Below, one piece after another: positions 43,949 to 52,793 of a stretch of DNA of 64,000 nucleotides. The notes under the pieces were generated by a model. It saw nothing but the letters and a program-made list of their open reading frames with translations, did no database searches and was not told the origin of the DNA. The stretch is taken from assembly GCA_947499125.1 (NCBI GenBank), contig CANMMP010000002.1:558001-622000 (forward strand), in the 5' to 3' direction. This DNA comes from an uncultured Pontibacter sp. GTDB lineage: Bacteria > Bacteroidota > Bacteroidia > Cytophagales > Hymenobacteraceae. Made by a program: the position numbers and the translations under genes. Position 1 is the stretch's first letter. Each line of letters starts with the position of its first letter.

Positions 43949-45085
43949 CTACGTTTTCTCTTTCTCGTAACTATACACATCTTTCCGGAACTGGATAAGT
44001 CCTTTTTCGTCTACCCAGCAGGTTTGGTAAACTATAAACAGCGGCATTTTATACTTTAAGCCCAGGTGCAGGTTGCCTGTACTTTCGGCAAGTCTTTCTT
44101 TTGCTTTATCCGAAGTATAGCCGGGTTGTTGTTGCAGTATATAAACCGCTAATTCGTAAGGTTTCTCGAGCCTGATGCAGCCGTGACTGAAATCACGCGG
44201 GAAGTAATTGAAAAATTGCCTCTTTGGTGTATCATGCATGTACTGGTTCGCCTTACTTTTATACAGGAATTTGATCTCTCCCAACTCATTTTTAGGATGC
44301 GGCATCTGCACAAGATGATAGTTGTAGTTAGCCGCATTAACCTTATGCCAGTTTACCCGCCAGGGGTTCACCTGTTTGCCATTTAAGTATAAGCGCATTT
44401 TTCGGCTGGCCAGGTAGCCGGGGTTTTTACGAAGCAGCGGCACGATCTCGTTCACTGCAATCGATCTCGGAATTCCCCAAACCGGATTTACTACGATGGT
44501 CAGCAGTTCAGTTTGATTCTGGTACGTAGGCGTTTTTTTAGTTCCTGTAATTACTTTCATCTGTAAGGGCACGCCGGTACTATCGAGCACATAAAGTTTA
44601 AAAGCAGGTATATTGATGAGCAAGGTTTGCACAGGTAGTTTTTCGGAGAGGACTTTCCAGCGTTGGAGGTTATCCTGTAGTAATTTTACACGACTTGCCG
44701 GCGGTATGTTTATAGCTGCCACCGTTTGCGAACCAACAACGCCATCAGGAGTTAGCCCCATCCTGGATTGGAAATTTATAGTTGCCTGCACCAAAAGCGA
44801 ATCATAAATTCCTTCCTGAGGTAAATAGTCAGCTTGTAGATCGTGGGTTAAGCGTAAGTTATGTTGCAGCTTATTTACAGCCAGGTTTGTATCGCCGGGG
44901 CTAAGCAGGAGGTCGCGAGGCAGGGGCAGCCACTCGTTGTTTTCTGCGATGCAGGTATACAGTTCAATAGCTTGCTGCAGGCTTTCAGTTTGCTGTTGCG
45001 GATGGAGCCAGAAAGGCTGAACAACCTGCGCTATGCCTCTAACCCAGAGCAACAATAATAGCACAGAGATCGACCAGTAACGCAT
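43949..45085 (-). CDS. L,D-transpeptidase (YkuD) with peptidoglycan-binding domain
   Basis: 378 residues. Signal peptide (LLLLLWVRGIAQ), an early variable region, a PG_binding_1-type helix bundle about 60-128 (INFQSRMGLTPDGVVGSQTVAAIN), and the YkuD domain with INIPAFKLYVLD, His284 (YMHDTP), His301 and catalytic Cys303 (DFSHGCIRL). Makes 3-3 cross-links in peptidoglycan or attaches proteins to it. Convergent with the arsenosugar cluster. Confidence 0.94.
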   Translation of the reverse strand: MRYWSISVLLLLLWVRGIAQVVQPFWLHPQQQTESLQQAIELYTCIAENNEWLPLPRDLLLSPGDTNLAVNKLQHNLRLTHDLQADYLPQEGIYDSLLVQATINFQSRMGLTPDGVVGSQTVAAINIPPASRVKLLQDNLQRWKVLSEKLPVQTLLINIPAFKLYVLDSTGVPLQMKVITGTKKTPTYQNQTELLTIVVNPVWGIPRSIAVNEIVPLLRKNPGYLASRKMRLYLNGKQVNPWRVNWHKVNAANYNYHLVQMPHPKNELGEIKFLYKSKANQYMHDTPKRQFFNYFPRDFSHGCIRLEKPYELAVYILQQQPGYTSDKAKERLAESTGNLHLGLKYKMPLFIVYQTCWVDEKGLIQFRKDVYSYEKEKT

Positions 45086-45138
45086 GATTAGTTTGAAAGG
45101 AACCTATTATACTTTACGCAACTTCAGGTCTGCAAGTA

Positions 45139-45146
45139 TAACTTTG
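45139..45146 (+). promoter_or_regulatory. Candidate -7 box of the DUF2461 gene
   Basis: TAACTTTG fits TAnnTTTG; it overlaps the end of an AAGTATA word (45134-45140). Leader of ~120 bases. Confidence 0.4.
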
Positions 45147-45265
45147 CAGGAATAACCTTTAGCCTGATTTTCCTGTTTAGCAGTTTAATTAATGATGGTT
45201 TGATATGGATGCTTTTGGTTTTAAGATCAGTAGCTGATGATCCAGGTAAAAAAATAAAGTATAAA

Positions 45266-45949
45266 ATGGCCGGAACTATAGATAAGAACACCCTCGTTTT
45301 CCTGAGCGACCTGACGAAGAATAATAACCGCGAATGGTTTAACGAGAATAAGAAACGCTACGAAACTGCCCGCAAAAACTACATCAGTTTCCTGGACGAA
45401 CTGCTGCAGGAAATGGCTGCTTTTGAGCCGATCGCTAAAAACCAGATCGGCAAAGACCTGGTGTTCCGGATTTACAGAGATGTCCGTTTTTCGAATGATA
45501 AACGCCCTTATAAAGATCATTTTGGCGCTTATATTTCAGAAGGGGGGCGCAAATCTATACTTCCGGGCTATTACTTGCACCTGGCAGGCAACAACAACTC
45601 GTTTTTAGCGGGCGGATTATGGATGCCACCAGCCGAATACCTGAAAGCCGTGCGCCAGGAGATAGACTATAACCTCGATGAATTAATAAGTATAACTGAG
45701 ACTCCGGACTTTAAAAAGCAGTTCGGAGATTTGCGGGGCGATAAACTAAAGACTACTCCTAAAGGCTACGATAAAGAGAACCCGGCCATAGAATACCTCC
45801 GCATGAAAAGCTGGAATGCTGTAATGCCCCTGTCTGATAAGGTAGTGTTGAGCAACGATTTTCTGGATGTGGTGTTGGATGGGTTCAAGAACCTGAAGCC
45901 GCTGATAGATTTTGTAAGAGCACCCTTAAGAGAGATAGGGCAGGAGTAA
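45266..45949 (+). CDS. DUF2461/TIGR02453 family protein
   Basis: 227 residues from the ATG at 45266. Conserved blocks TLVFLSDLTKNNNREWFNEN, FRIYRDVRFSNDKRPYKDHF and AGGLWMPPAEYLKAVRQEI are typical of this family of soluble proteins of unknown function. No signal or membrane helix. Converges with the glycosyltransferase operon two bases away. Confidence 0.9.
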   Translation: MAGTIDKNTLVFLSDLTKNNNREWFNENKKRYETARKNYISFLDELLQEMAAFEPIAKNQIGKDLVFRIYRDVRFSNDKRPYKDHFGAYISEGGRKSILPGYYLHLAGNNNSFLAGGLWMPPAEYLKAVRQEIDYNLDELISITETPDFKKQFGDLRGDKLKTTPKGYDKENPAIEYLRMKSWNAVMPLSDKVVLSNDFLDVVLDGFKNLKPLIDFVRAPLREIGQE

Positions 45950-45951
45950 TT

Positions 45952-47286
45952 TTATGCTAAGTTGGCCCGTTTCCGGTGTTGTCGGTACAAGTATAGTTCC
46001 GCTATAAGCCACAATAGCACGATGGTATATTCCAGTGTTATTAGGGTAAGATCTTCGGTGTAGGTGGCTTGCCTGTAAGTTGCGTAACTAAGTATAGCCA
46101 ATCCCGACCAGACTATAGCAAAACGAAACTGGCTAATAACTGTGAGAGCAACCAGGGTTGTGATGTACCAGGGGTGCACCGTGGTAGCCAGCAGCAGGTA
46201 AATTGTTAAAGCAACCGCCATGTAGCCGGCAAGCCGTTTTACAGAACCCAGCTTGCTCTTAACTGCCAGCCATACCACAACTATAAACGTTACCAGCGAA
46301 AGTACAGGCCCAAGCAACGCAATCTGGTTGTAGCCCGAAATCTGGAAACCCAACCAGCGCAGCAGGTAATAAATGCTGGCATTAAACTCAAATTTGCGGA
46401 AGTACAGATCCAGGCTGTCAGCAATGTGCATGATAACCTGCATATTGATCAGTGGTAAGCCTATCAACAGAAGTATAAAAACCAGCCCGGCTGAAAAGTA
46501 TAGGAACTTAACAAGACCAAGTTTACGCCACACAAAAGGCAGAAAAAGCAAAGGCAGTAACTTTATACCTATAGCCAACCCAAAAGCAAGACCTGCCCAG
46601 ATAGCACGCTGGTAGCAAAGCTGGTACAAGCCAAGCAACACAAACAGGATCATGAACACCTCGAAATGCAGGTTACCGGTCAGCTCCAGGATAACAAGTG
46701 GGTTTAAGGCATATAGCAACGTATAGTTATCCGGGAGCCCGGTTTTGCGCAATAGCCGCCATAAAAGCAGCATATTAAGCACTTCCGCCACCATCACCAA
46801 CAAGCGCATTATAAGTATACTGCCAGCCATGCTGTCTGGAGATAGTTTTACTGCTAACCAGAAAATAGCCTGCGAAACGGGCGGGTATACACTATAATAA
46901 TCGGGGGAGTTGAGCTGCGCGTACAGTTCCTGGGTAATGCCGGCTATACTTTCGATACCCTCCTGCATCAGTTCAGAAGGCAAATAGAGGTACGGATTTA
47001 TACCTGCATTCAGTAAATGCCCATCCCACACAAACCTGAAATAATCGTCGGAAAGCAGGGGAGTAGAAACTATAAAAATCAAGCGGAAAAGGATAGCAGC
47101 AGCTATGCCATGCCAGACCGGTATTTTCTGGTTAATAACATAGGCATAAGCTGCAAAGCACACAGCAAACAGGATGAGCAGCTGCGTAAAACTTTCGCGG
47201 GGCGTACCATAGGCAAGCACAGCATAAGCGGGTACCGATATGCCCAGCAAAACATACGCTGCTATTGTCCCTGGTTTTCCGATCAT
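45952..47286 (-). CDS. GT-C fold polyprenyl-phosphate-sugar glycosyltransferase
   Basis: 444 residues with about 11-12 helices. After helix 3 comes LLSDDYFRFVWDGHLLNAGI, an acidic loop typical of GT-C enzymes that use polyprenyl-phosphate mannose or glucose, and PDYYSVYPPVSQAIFWLAV, as in DUF2029/MptB-type mannosyltransferases. Likely transfers a sugar on the periplasmic face. Four-base overlap with the GT2 gene upstream, hence operon. Confidence 0.8.
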   Translation of the reverse strand: MIGKPGTIAAYVLLGISVPAYAVLAYGTPRESFTQLLILFAVCFAAYAYVINQKIPVWHGIAAAILFRLIFIVSTPLLSDDYFRFVWDGHLLNAGINPYLYLPSELMQEGIESIAGITQELYAQLNSPDYYSVYPPVSQAIFWLAVKLSPDSMAGSILIMRLLVMVAEVLNMLLLWRLLRKTGLPDNYTLLYALNPLVILELTGNLHFEVFMILFVLLGLYQLCYQRAIWAGLAFGLAIGIKLLPLLFLPFVWRKLGLVKFLYFSAGLVFILLLIGLPLINMQVIMHIADSLDLYFRKFEFNASIYYLLRWLGFQISGYNQIALLGPVLSLVTFIVVVWLAVKSKLGSVKRLAGYMAVALTIYLLLATTVHPWYITTLVALTVISQFRFAIVWSGLAILSYATYRQATYTEDLTLITLEYTIVLLWLIAELYLYRQHRKRANLA

Positions 47287-48740
47287 GCTTTTTTATGATG
47301 CGCTAAGGTATAAAAAAATACCAATCCGAACCCTGTTGCCAGCATCACATGGAAAGGCAGCAAACCGTATAGTTCGTGCTTCAGTCCGAGCCATACAGCC
47401 CAGCAAAAGTATCCAGTAAGCAAGCCCTCGAGCCAGGTAATTATACTTAAGGCAGGTAGTTTATAGCCCTTTTTCTGCCAGCTGTCATTGGCCTGCAAAA
47501 TGTTATACTTCGGTGTCCGGATAAAAGGAGTTTTACGGCCAAACCAGCCTTCCAGCACCGCCACGCTGTTATGTAAAGCCATACCCATCGTCATGACAAG
47601 GAAAAGTATAAACTCGCGCAAAAAACTTAAAACCGACATGTTTCTTCGCTTTACCGAGGCCCAGTAAAACAGCACCAGCGCTACTATACTAAGTATAAAT
47701 ATGCTGCCCAATCTAAAAATCCAGTTAAGCTGCGGGTAGTTTTTCTGGATGAACAACACCGGTACAGATAGCAGGGCCATTAATAGCACACATACAAAAA
47801 CACTGCTGTTTAGTAAATGGAAAATAGCATGCAGTTTAGCATTAAATGGTTTGCTTGATCTTATAACCCGGCCCAGGTGTTTCCTGGCAGTTTCGGCAGC
47901 GCCTTTGGTCCAGCGGAATTGTTGGGATTTCAGGGCGGCCATAGTTACAGGTAGTTCGGCGGGTGCTTCGGTTTGCTGCTGGTATATAAACTGCCAGCCT
48001 TTAAGCTGAGCCCGGTAACTCAGGTCCAGGTCCTCGGTAAGGGTATCGGGTTGCCAGCCGCCGGCATCGGTTATACAGGTTTTGCGCCACACACCACCCG
48101 TGCCGTTAAAATTGATGAAGAAGTTACCTGCGCTCCGGCCTTGCTGCTCTACGGTAAAATGTGCATCAAGACCAAAAGCCTGTAAGCATGTAAGCAAAGA
48201 GTAATTTCTGTTTAAATGGCCCCAACGCGTCTGTACCACACCAATTCGGTCATGTATAAAGTCGGGTATCGTCTTCTGCAGAAAATCAGGTTTAGGTATA
48301 AAATCAGCATCAAAAATAGCGATGAATTCGCCATTGGCAGTTTCCAGGCCGTGTTGCAGAGCCCCGGCCTTGTAGCCTTCGCGGTTCGGGCGTCTTACAT
48401 GCGCTACATTAAAGCCCTGTTCGGCCAGGCTTAGCAATTTGTCGGCAACTATAGCGGTGGTGTCGTCCGTGGAGTCGTCGAGGATCTGTATCTGTAGTTT
48501 GTTTTTGGGATAATCGAATGCGGCGACAGCTTCTATTAACCGGCTTACCACATAACGTTCGTTGTAAAGCGGCAATTGTACCGTAACAGCAGGCCAGATT
48601 TCGGGAATTTGGTTGGGGGTATGTTTGGTTTGGCGACGCAGGTAAAGCCAAGTAAGGTGTAGCTGTGCCAAACTATAGCAGAATATAAATGCCAGGCAGA
48701 TACTATAAATTACGACAATTATAATTGCTACCAGCGTCAT
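47283..48740 (-). CDS. Processive GT2 glycosyltransferase (glucomannan/CslA-like)
   Basis: 485 residues: N-terminal TM helix, catalytic domain with LPLYNER, LDDSTDDT, FDADFIPKPDF, TEDLDLSYRAQLKGW and QQFRWTKG (the Q-x-x-R-W motif), then four or five C-terminal membrane helices. The set is typical of processive beta-glycosyltransferases such as cellulose synthase-like CslA. Product not predictable. Middle gene of a three-gene unit. Confidence 0.9.
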   Translation of the reverse strand: MTLVAIIIVVIYSICLAFIFCYSLAQLHLTWLYLRRQTKHTPNQIPEIWPAVTVQLPLYNERYVVSRLIEAVAAFDYPKNKLQIQILDDSTDDTTAIVADKLLSLAEQGFNVAHVRRPNREGYKAGALQHGLETANGEFIAIFDADFIPKPDFLQKTIPDFIHDRIGVVQTRWGHLNRNYSLLTCLQAFGLDAHFTVEQQGRSAGNFFINFNGTGGVWRKTCITDAGGWQPDTLTEDLDLSYRAQLKGWQFIYQQQTEAPAELPVTMAALKSQQFRWTKGAAETARKHLGRVIRSSKPFNAKLHAIFHLLNSSVFVCVLLMALLSVPVLFIQKNYPQLNWIFRLGSIFILSIVALVLFYWASVKRRNMSVLSFLREFILFLVMTMGMALHNSVAVLEGWFGRKTPFIRTPKYNILQANDSWQKKGYKLPALSIITWLEGLLTGYFCWAVWLGLKHELYGLLPFHVMLATGFGLVFFYTLAHHKKA

Positions 48741-48753
48741 GGTTTATCCCGGG

Positions 48754-49446
48754 CTACCTGTATTTAAATATCGTTAAAATAATTTTATAGCCGGCCATAA
48801 CACTGCCTTTTACCGTTCCGGATACTTTAGAAACACCAATACGCTTACGATACGACACCGGCACCTCAACTGATCTCATACTTTTTTTAGCTGCTTTTGC
48901 CTGCATTTCTACGGTCCAGCCATAGGTTTTGTCCTGCATATCAAGGGCAAGCAGGGTGTCCAGTTTTATAGCCCTGAAGGGGCCGAGGTCGGTATAGGTT
49001 ACACCATAAAGCCAGCGAAGCAGTTTTGTAGCCAGCCAGTTCCCAAATAGTTGCTGCGGCAGTAAAGCACCACGCTCCCTGTTGCCGAGTACCCGCGAAC
49101 CGATCACCATATCAGCTTCTCCGGCAAGTATAGGCTCCAGAACTACAGGCATCTCTCCGGGATAATCCGAAAAATCGCCATCCAGAAATACAATGATATC
49201 GGCTCTTTCATGCGTTGGTTTTGAGGCCGCATAAGCTATACCTTTCAGGCAGGCGTGGCCGTAACCCGGCTTTGGTTCGTGCAATACGGTAGCGCCGGCA
49301 GCCTGCGCGACAGCAGCTGTATGGTCTGTAGAGTTATTATTTACCACGATCACCTCGCTTATCAGGTTGGCAGGAATGGCTGCTACTACTTTTGCAATAG
49401 AGCGCTCTTCGTTGTAAGCCGGAATGATAACAGTTATACTTGCCAT
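48754..49446 (-). CDS. Dolichol-phosphate-mannose-synthase-like GT2
   Basis: 230 residues from the ATG at 49446 (ASITVIIPAYNEERSIAK...), chosen over the longer frame to 49545. Motifs: VVNNNSTDHTAAVA, VFLDGDFSDYPGEMP, VIGSRVLGNRE and EMQAKAAKKSMRSVEVPVSYRKRIG. No membrane domain, typical of DPM1-like enzymes that load mannose or glucose on polyprenyl phosphate. Supplies the donor for the GT-C enzyme two genes downstream, by inference. Confidence 0.88.
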   Translation of the reverse strand: MASITVIIPAYNEERSIAKVVAAIPANLISEVIVVNNNSTDHTAAVAQAAGATVLHEPKPGYGHACLKGIAYAASKPTHERADIIVFLDGDFSDYPGEMPVVLEPILAGEADMVIGSRVLGNRERGALLPQQLFGNWLATKLLRWLYGVTYTDLGPFRAIKLDTLLALDMQDKTYGWTVEMQAKAAKKSMRSVEVPVSYRKRIGVSKVSGTVKGSVMAGYKIILTIFKYR

Positions 49447-49483
49447 GTGTGCTGATGAGGTGTAAAGTTGGGTAATAAAATCT

Positions 49484-49511
49484 TTTGATACTAAATGCAC
49501 TTCTAACTTTG
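49484..49511 (+). promoter_or_regulatory. Candidate promoter of bcp
   Basis: TTTG at 49484-49487 and TAACTTTG at 49504-49511 with a 16-base spacer, near the Bacteroidota -33/-7 arrangement; bcp begins at 49589. Confidence 0.5.
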
Positions 49512-49588
49512 TAAATGTGTTATGGGAGTTGGCACTCGTATTCAAGGTTATCCATACAGGGCCAGAACTAGTTAAATGGAAATAAAAA

Positions 49589-50059
49589 ATGAGCGAAAAA
49601 CTGAAAGTAGGAGATAAAGCGCCAGATTTTGAGTTGACGAAGCCGGATGGCAGGTTGTTCAGGTTAAATGAGCAGTTGCAGAAAAATAACGTGGTGCTAT
49701 ACTTTTACCCGAAGGATAATACGCCCGGTTGTACAAAGCAGGCCTGCGAGTTCCGGGATCAGTATGAGGTTTTTAAGGAGCACGATGCAGAGGTGGTAGG
49801 TATAAGCTCGGATAGCGCGAACACCCACGACAAATTTGAGCGCAACTATAAGCTGCCTTTTGTGTTGCTCAGCGACAAAGGAAACCAGGTTCGGGAAATG
49901 TATGGCGTGCCGCGTAAGTTTGGTGTAATACCTGGCAGGGCTACTTATGTAATTGATAAGAACGGTACTGTGCGCTATATTTTTAACTCACTTACCAAAC
50001 CGGTAGAGCACGTAAAAAATGCCCTGGAGGTACTTGAAAGCTTAAAAACCGAAGTATAA
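49589..50059 (+). CDS. bcp: Thioredoxin-dependent thiol peroxidase
   Basis: 156 residues, PRX-Q/Bcp type. Peroxidatic Cys48 in YPKDNTPGCTKQAC with resolving Cys53, and the FVLLSDKGNQVREMYGV segment. Reduces hydrogen and alkyl peroxides with thioredoxin. Single gene with its own promoter and terminator. Confidence 0.95.
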   Translation: MSEKLKVGDKAPDFELTKPDGRLFRLNEQLQKNNVVLYFYPKDNTPGCTKQACEFRDQYEVFKEHDAEVVGISSDSANTHDKFERNYKLPFVLLSDKGNQVREMYGVPRKFGVIPGRATYVIDKNGTVRYIFNSLTKPVEHVKNALEVLESLKTEV

Positions 50060-50073
50060 GACACATGATGTAA

Positions 50074-50106
50074 ACAAAAAAAGGCCTGTACACTACAGGC
50101 CTTTTT
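50074..50106. terminator. Bidirectional terminator after bcp
   Basis: AGGCCTGTA (50082-50090) with TACAGGCCT (50094-50102), A run before and TTTTT after. Confidence 0.9.
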
Positions 50107-50124
50107 CATTATATATAAAGCAAC

Positions 50125-50694
50125 TTATCTGTAAAGTCTTAGCTGCTTACCATTGTAATAATCTACAAGCAGGAAACCATATTTTTTGTTGAACAAGATC
50201 TTGCGCACGCTGTTGCGGTTCACGCTATCCGGGGTAACTTCAAATACATCCTGGTACTGGAACCCATTTACTTCCAGGTTGGCGTAAGTCGGATTTTCCT
50301 TATCAATCGGCCAGTCACCACGACGATCTACTGCCAGGCGAACCAACGTTTTATCAGGGCGCTTTAAAAAGTAAGTATAAAGGGCGGGATAGGTATTGGT
50401 GGTATCGGTAAGTTTGGCAAAAACCTGTGTGTCCAGCTTATCCAGGCAGTCATCGGCCAGCGATTTACCTTCGGCAGGTACGTTCTGTACGTTTATACCT
50501 TCAAAAATGAATGACTGAACTAAAGAGTCTTTTTCGTTCTCGAAAAGCGGAGAAGGATCCTCCGGATGATAGGAAAGCCACTCTACATCAGCATCGGTAG
50601 GTTGGGTAATGGTAGGGTCGCTGCATTTTTCGCAGGAGTATAAAAACAAGCTGCCAAAAAGCAATGAGAAAGCAGTTACTACAGTTCTTTTCAT
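50125..50694 (-). CDS. Lipoprotein of unknown function
   Basis: 189 residues; lipobox SLFLYSC with Cys21. Mature part is soluble with no recognised domain; repeated acidic/proline start (ITQPTDADVEWLSYHPEDPS). No family recognised. Alone between bcp and the small membrane gene. Confidence 0.65.
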   Translation of the reverse strand: MKRTVVTAFSLLFGSLFLYSCEKCSDPTITQPTDADVEWLSYHPEDPSPLFENEKDSLVQSFIFEGINVQNVPAEGKSLADDCLDKLDTQVFAKLTDTTNTYPALYTYFLKRPDKTLVRLAVDRRGDWPIDKENPTYANLEVNGFQYQDVFEVTPDSVNRNSVRKILFNKKYGFLLVDYYNGKQLRLYR

Positions 50695-50860
50695 GGGTGA
50701 TCGTTTATAATAAGAACTGCAAAATAAGCTATAATCAGCTATAAACGAAATATTTTAGTGCAATCTATAAATTAAATCCTTACATAATGTTTAAACACAG
50801 AGTAGCGTGCTGCAAAATGAAAGTATAGGATAATGCTGAAAAAAGTGAAGGGCACAAAAA

Positions 50861-50950
50861 ACTGCCGGCTTTACAAGCTACAGCAGAAAAAGATTACAAC
50901 ACTACCCAACAATTAACTTTTCCTGCTGCCAGCATCGCAAACCGGCAGTT
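50861..50950. repeat. Inverted repeat with wide loop
   Basis: AACTGCCGG (50861-50869) and CCGGCAGTT (50942-50950), nine bases each, separated by 72 bases. Downstream of the small membrane gene (minus strand). No T run at either side that would make a good terminator; may be part of a structured 3' end. Confidence 0.4.
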
Positions 50951-50965
50951 ATATTTTTACTGTTC

Positions 50966-51199
50966 TTATGCTTCTATAGGTATCGTTTGTGGCTTAACTC
51001 TTGGCCTGAAAAGCAGCCATAAAAAAGTGCCGGCTATAGTACCCGACATAAAAGTAAGCAACGTTACAAACCAGCCATTAATACCGCGTAATTCTGCATC
51101 GTGATACACCCATGTAAGTATAAAGCCCAAAAGGCCAATGTATAGCAGGAAGGTAACCAGTATTACAGCCGATGTAACATACGGCATTAGTAATTCCAT
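50966..51199 (-). CDS. Small two-helix membrane protein
   Basis: 77 residues with two membrane helices separated by a loop WVYHDAELRGINGW, reminiscent of the N-terminal helix pair of cardiolipin synthases and PLDc_N-type proteins but without any catalytic HKD. Function unknown. Confidence 0.55.
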   Translation of the reverse strand: MELLMPYVTSAVILVTFLLYIGLLGFILTWVYHDAELRGINGWFVTLLTFMSGTIAGTFLWLLFRPRVKPQTIPIEA

Positions 51200-51387
51200 T
51201 TTGTATCAGTTCGTTTAAAAATAAAGCAGATAGCTGTTGCACTGCTCTTATTAGCTTAAACTGATAATTGGTAGGCTGGTTTTGGATATTTTAAAGAAGA
51301 TGTTAGCAATGTGAGTATTATGCAATAAGATTCATTGCATTATTCAATATCATCATAAAAATAGTTGTTGCACTGTTTACCAGGAAC

Positions 51388-52767
51388 TTACTTAGCTGTT
51401 GTGTTTTGCTGATGCTGATCAAGCAAAGAACGAAAGACAGCTGTAATGTAGTCGCCGCCCCATTTGCCATAAAAGTTCATGTCGCGCACTTCATATTCGT
51501 CCAGCATATAATGCCGCGAGGGAGTGAGGTAGCCCATATAACCACCGTTAAATCCGGTAACCAGTAACTTTTGGTTCTGACTATTAGCGTGCTGTTCTAA
51601 TCCTTTCACAAATTCACCGGAGTAATCGGCTGGAGCACCAAGTAAGATCATATCGCCGAGTTGCAGCGAGCTAACAAATGCCGGGTACTTCCCGAACAAA
51701 CCATGGAACAACCAGGGGGCCAGGTGGTAATTATCACTTATCCGGAATTCAGGGTCCGACAGGGCAAGGGGTACGCGGCTGTAACCCAGTGTTGAAGTAT
51801 AGCCCATTTTTATAGTTGAAAGTTCCGGAAGTATAGTTCGGGCAAGCTGCGTACCCAGCGAGTCGACGCTCTCAAACGTATCCTGGTGGTGGTAAATAGG
51901 CTTGTGGCTGGCAACAGCTCCGGCTGTAAAAGCGGCAAAGTCAACCTGTTTCTCCAGGGCATCTACAAAAGCGCCCGGGTAATCGCGCGATAAAACGGGT
52001 TGTTTAGAAGGCAGCACCGTAGCATGCGCCGAAAAAGCTGCCAGAACAGCCACATCGCCATCTTCCTGCTCAAACTTAATGAAACGCACTGTAGAGTCGC
52101 GCACGCTTTCTTCACCATTCAAGCGGTTACCTACCAGGTGTCCAGCAAAGGCTTTTCCGTAGCCAACTCTAGCTTTTTCTGCATTGGCTCTGGCCAGTTC
52201 TATACTTCTCATGATCTGGTCGGTGGTTCTGGCTAACTGCTGCTTACTGTAACTGCCTGCCATTACCCATCCCATCAGTTTTTCGCCCCAGCCACCAAAA
52301 CTGTTATGTGTGTGCGTGGCCGATAAGTATAGTTGCTCCGGTTGCAGCCCTGCTTTTATACTTGCCTCATTCAGCGCTGTGGTAAGCGTCATGGGGGTTA
52401 TCAGCATATCCAGGGCAATAAAATAGGCTTGCTGTTTCCCGTTATCAAAAGCGAAGGTGCGCACATACACCGAATCGTGTATTTCGGTATACTCTTTACC
52501 CAGGCGTTTGCCGTAACCAGCCAGCGGAAAAGGTGGAGGCGGGGTTATACTTAGTTTGGCCCAACCCACCTGCAGCGTATCACCTTCCGAAATAAGCGGT
52601 TTGTGCTCCTCCAGTGATTTTATAGTTTTTTTATAGTAGGCAGATTCGGTGTAAGGTGTGTAATCGTTTTTACGGATGGCGCAGGCCAGTACCAAAAGTA
52701 TAAGCCCGGGCACCAGCAAAAGTATAAACAACCTGCGGAAAGCAGGCTTCTGATTCATTCGTTTCAT
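51388..52767 (-). CDS. Neutral/alkaline ceramidase N-terminal domain protein
   Basis: 459 residues from the Met at 52767; a hydrophobic N-terminus ends LVLAC, so it may be a lipoprotein. Motifs of the neutral ceramidase catalytic domain: VGWAKLSITPP, LSATHTHNSFGGWGE (zinc His region), LVGNRLN, FSAHATVLPSKQPVLSRDYPGA and GGYMGYLTPSRHYMLDEYE. It would hydrolyse N-acyl-sphingoid amides in the periplasm or at the surface; Bacteroidota themselves make sphingolipids. It lacks the C-terminal Ig-like domain of animal and Pseudomonas enzymes and is short (family ~650). Confidence 0.8.
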   Translation of the reverse strand: MKRMNQKPAFRRLFILLLVPGLILLVLACAIRKNDYTPYTESAYYKKTIKSLEEHKPLISEGDTLQVGWAKLSITPPPPFPLAGYGKRLGKEYTEIHDSVYVRTFAFDNGKQQAYFIALDMLITPMTLTTALNEASIKAGLQPEQLYLSATHTHNSFGGWGEKLMGWVMAGSYSKQQLARTTDQIMRSIELARANAEKARVGYGKAFAGHLVGNRLNGEESVRDSTVRFIKFEQEDGDVAVLAAFSAHATVLPSKQPVLSRDYPGAFVDALEKQVDFAAFTAGAVASHKPIYHHQDTFESVDSLGTQLARTILPELSTIKMGYTSTLGYSRVPLALSDPEFRISDNYHLAPWLFHGLFGKYPAFVSSLQLGDMILLGAPADYSGEFVKGLEQHANSQNQKLLVTGFNGGYMGYLTPSRHYMLDEYEVRDMNFYGKWGGDYITAVFRSLLDQHQQNTTAK

Positions 52768-52793
52768 CAGCGCCAAGATAGCAAAACCTGACC

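Noticed and set aside
48216..48434. Small plus-strand frames inside the glycosyltransferase genes
   Set aside because: Antisense shadows of genes with intact GT motifs.
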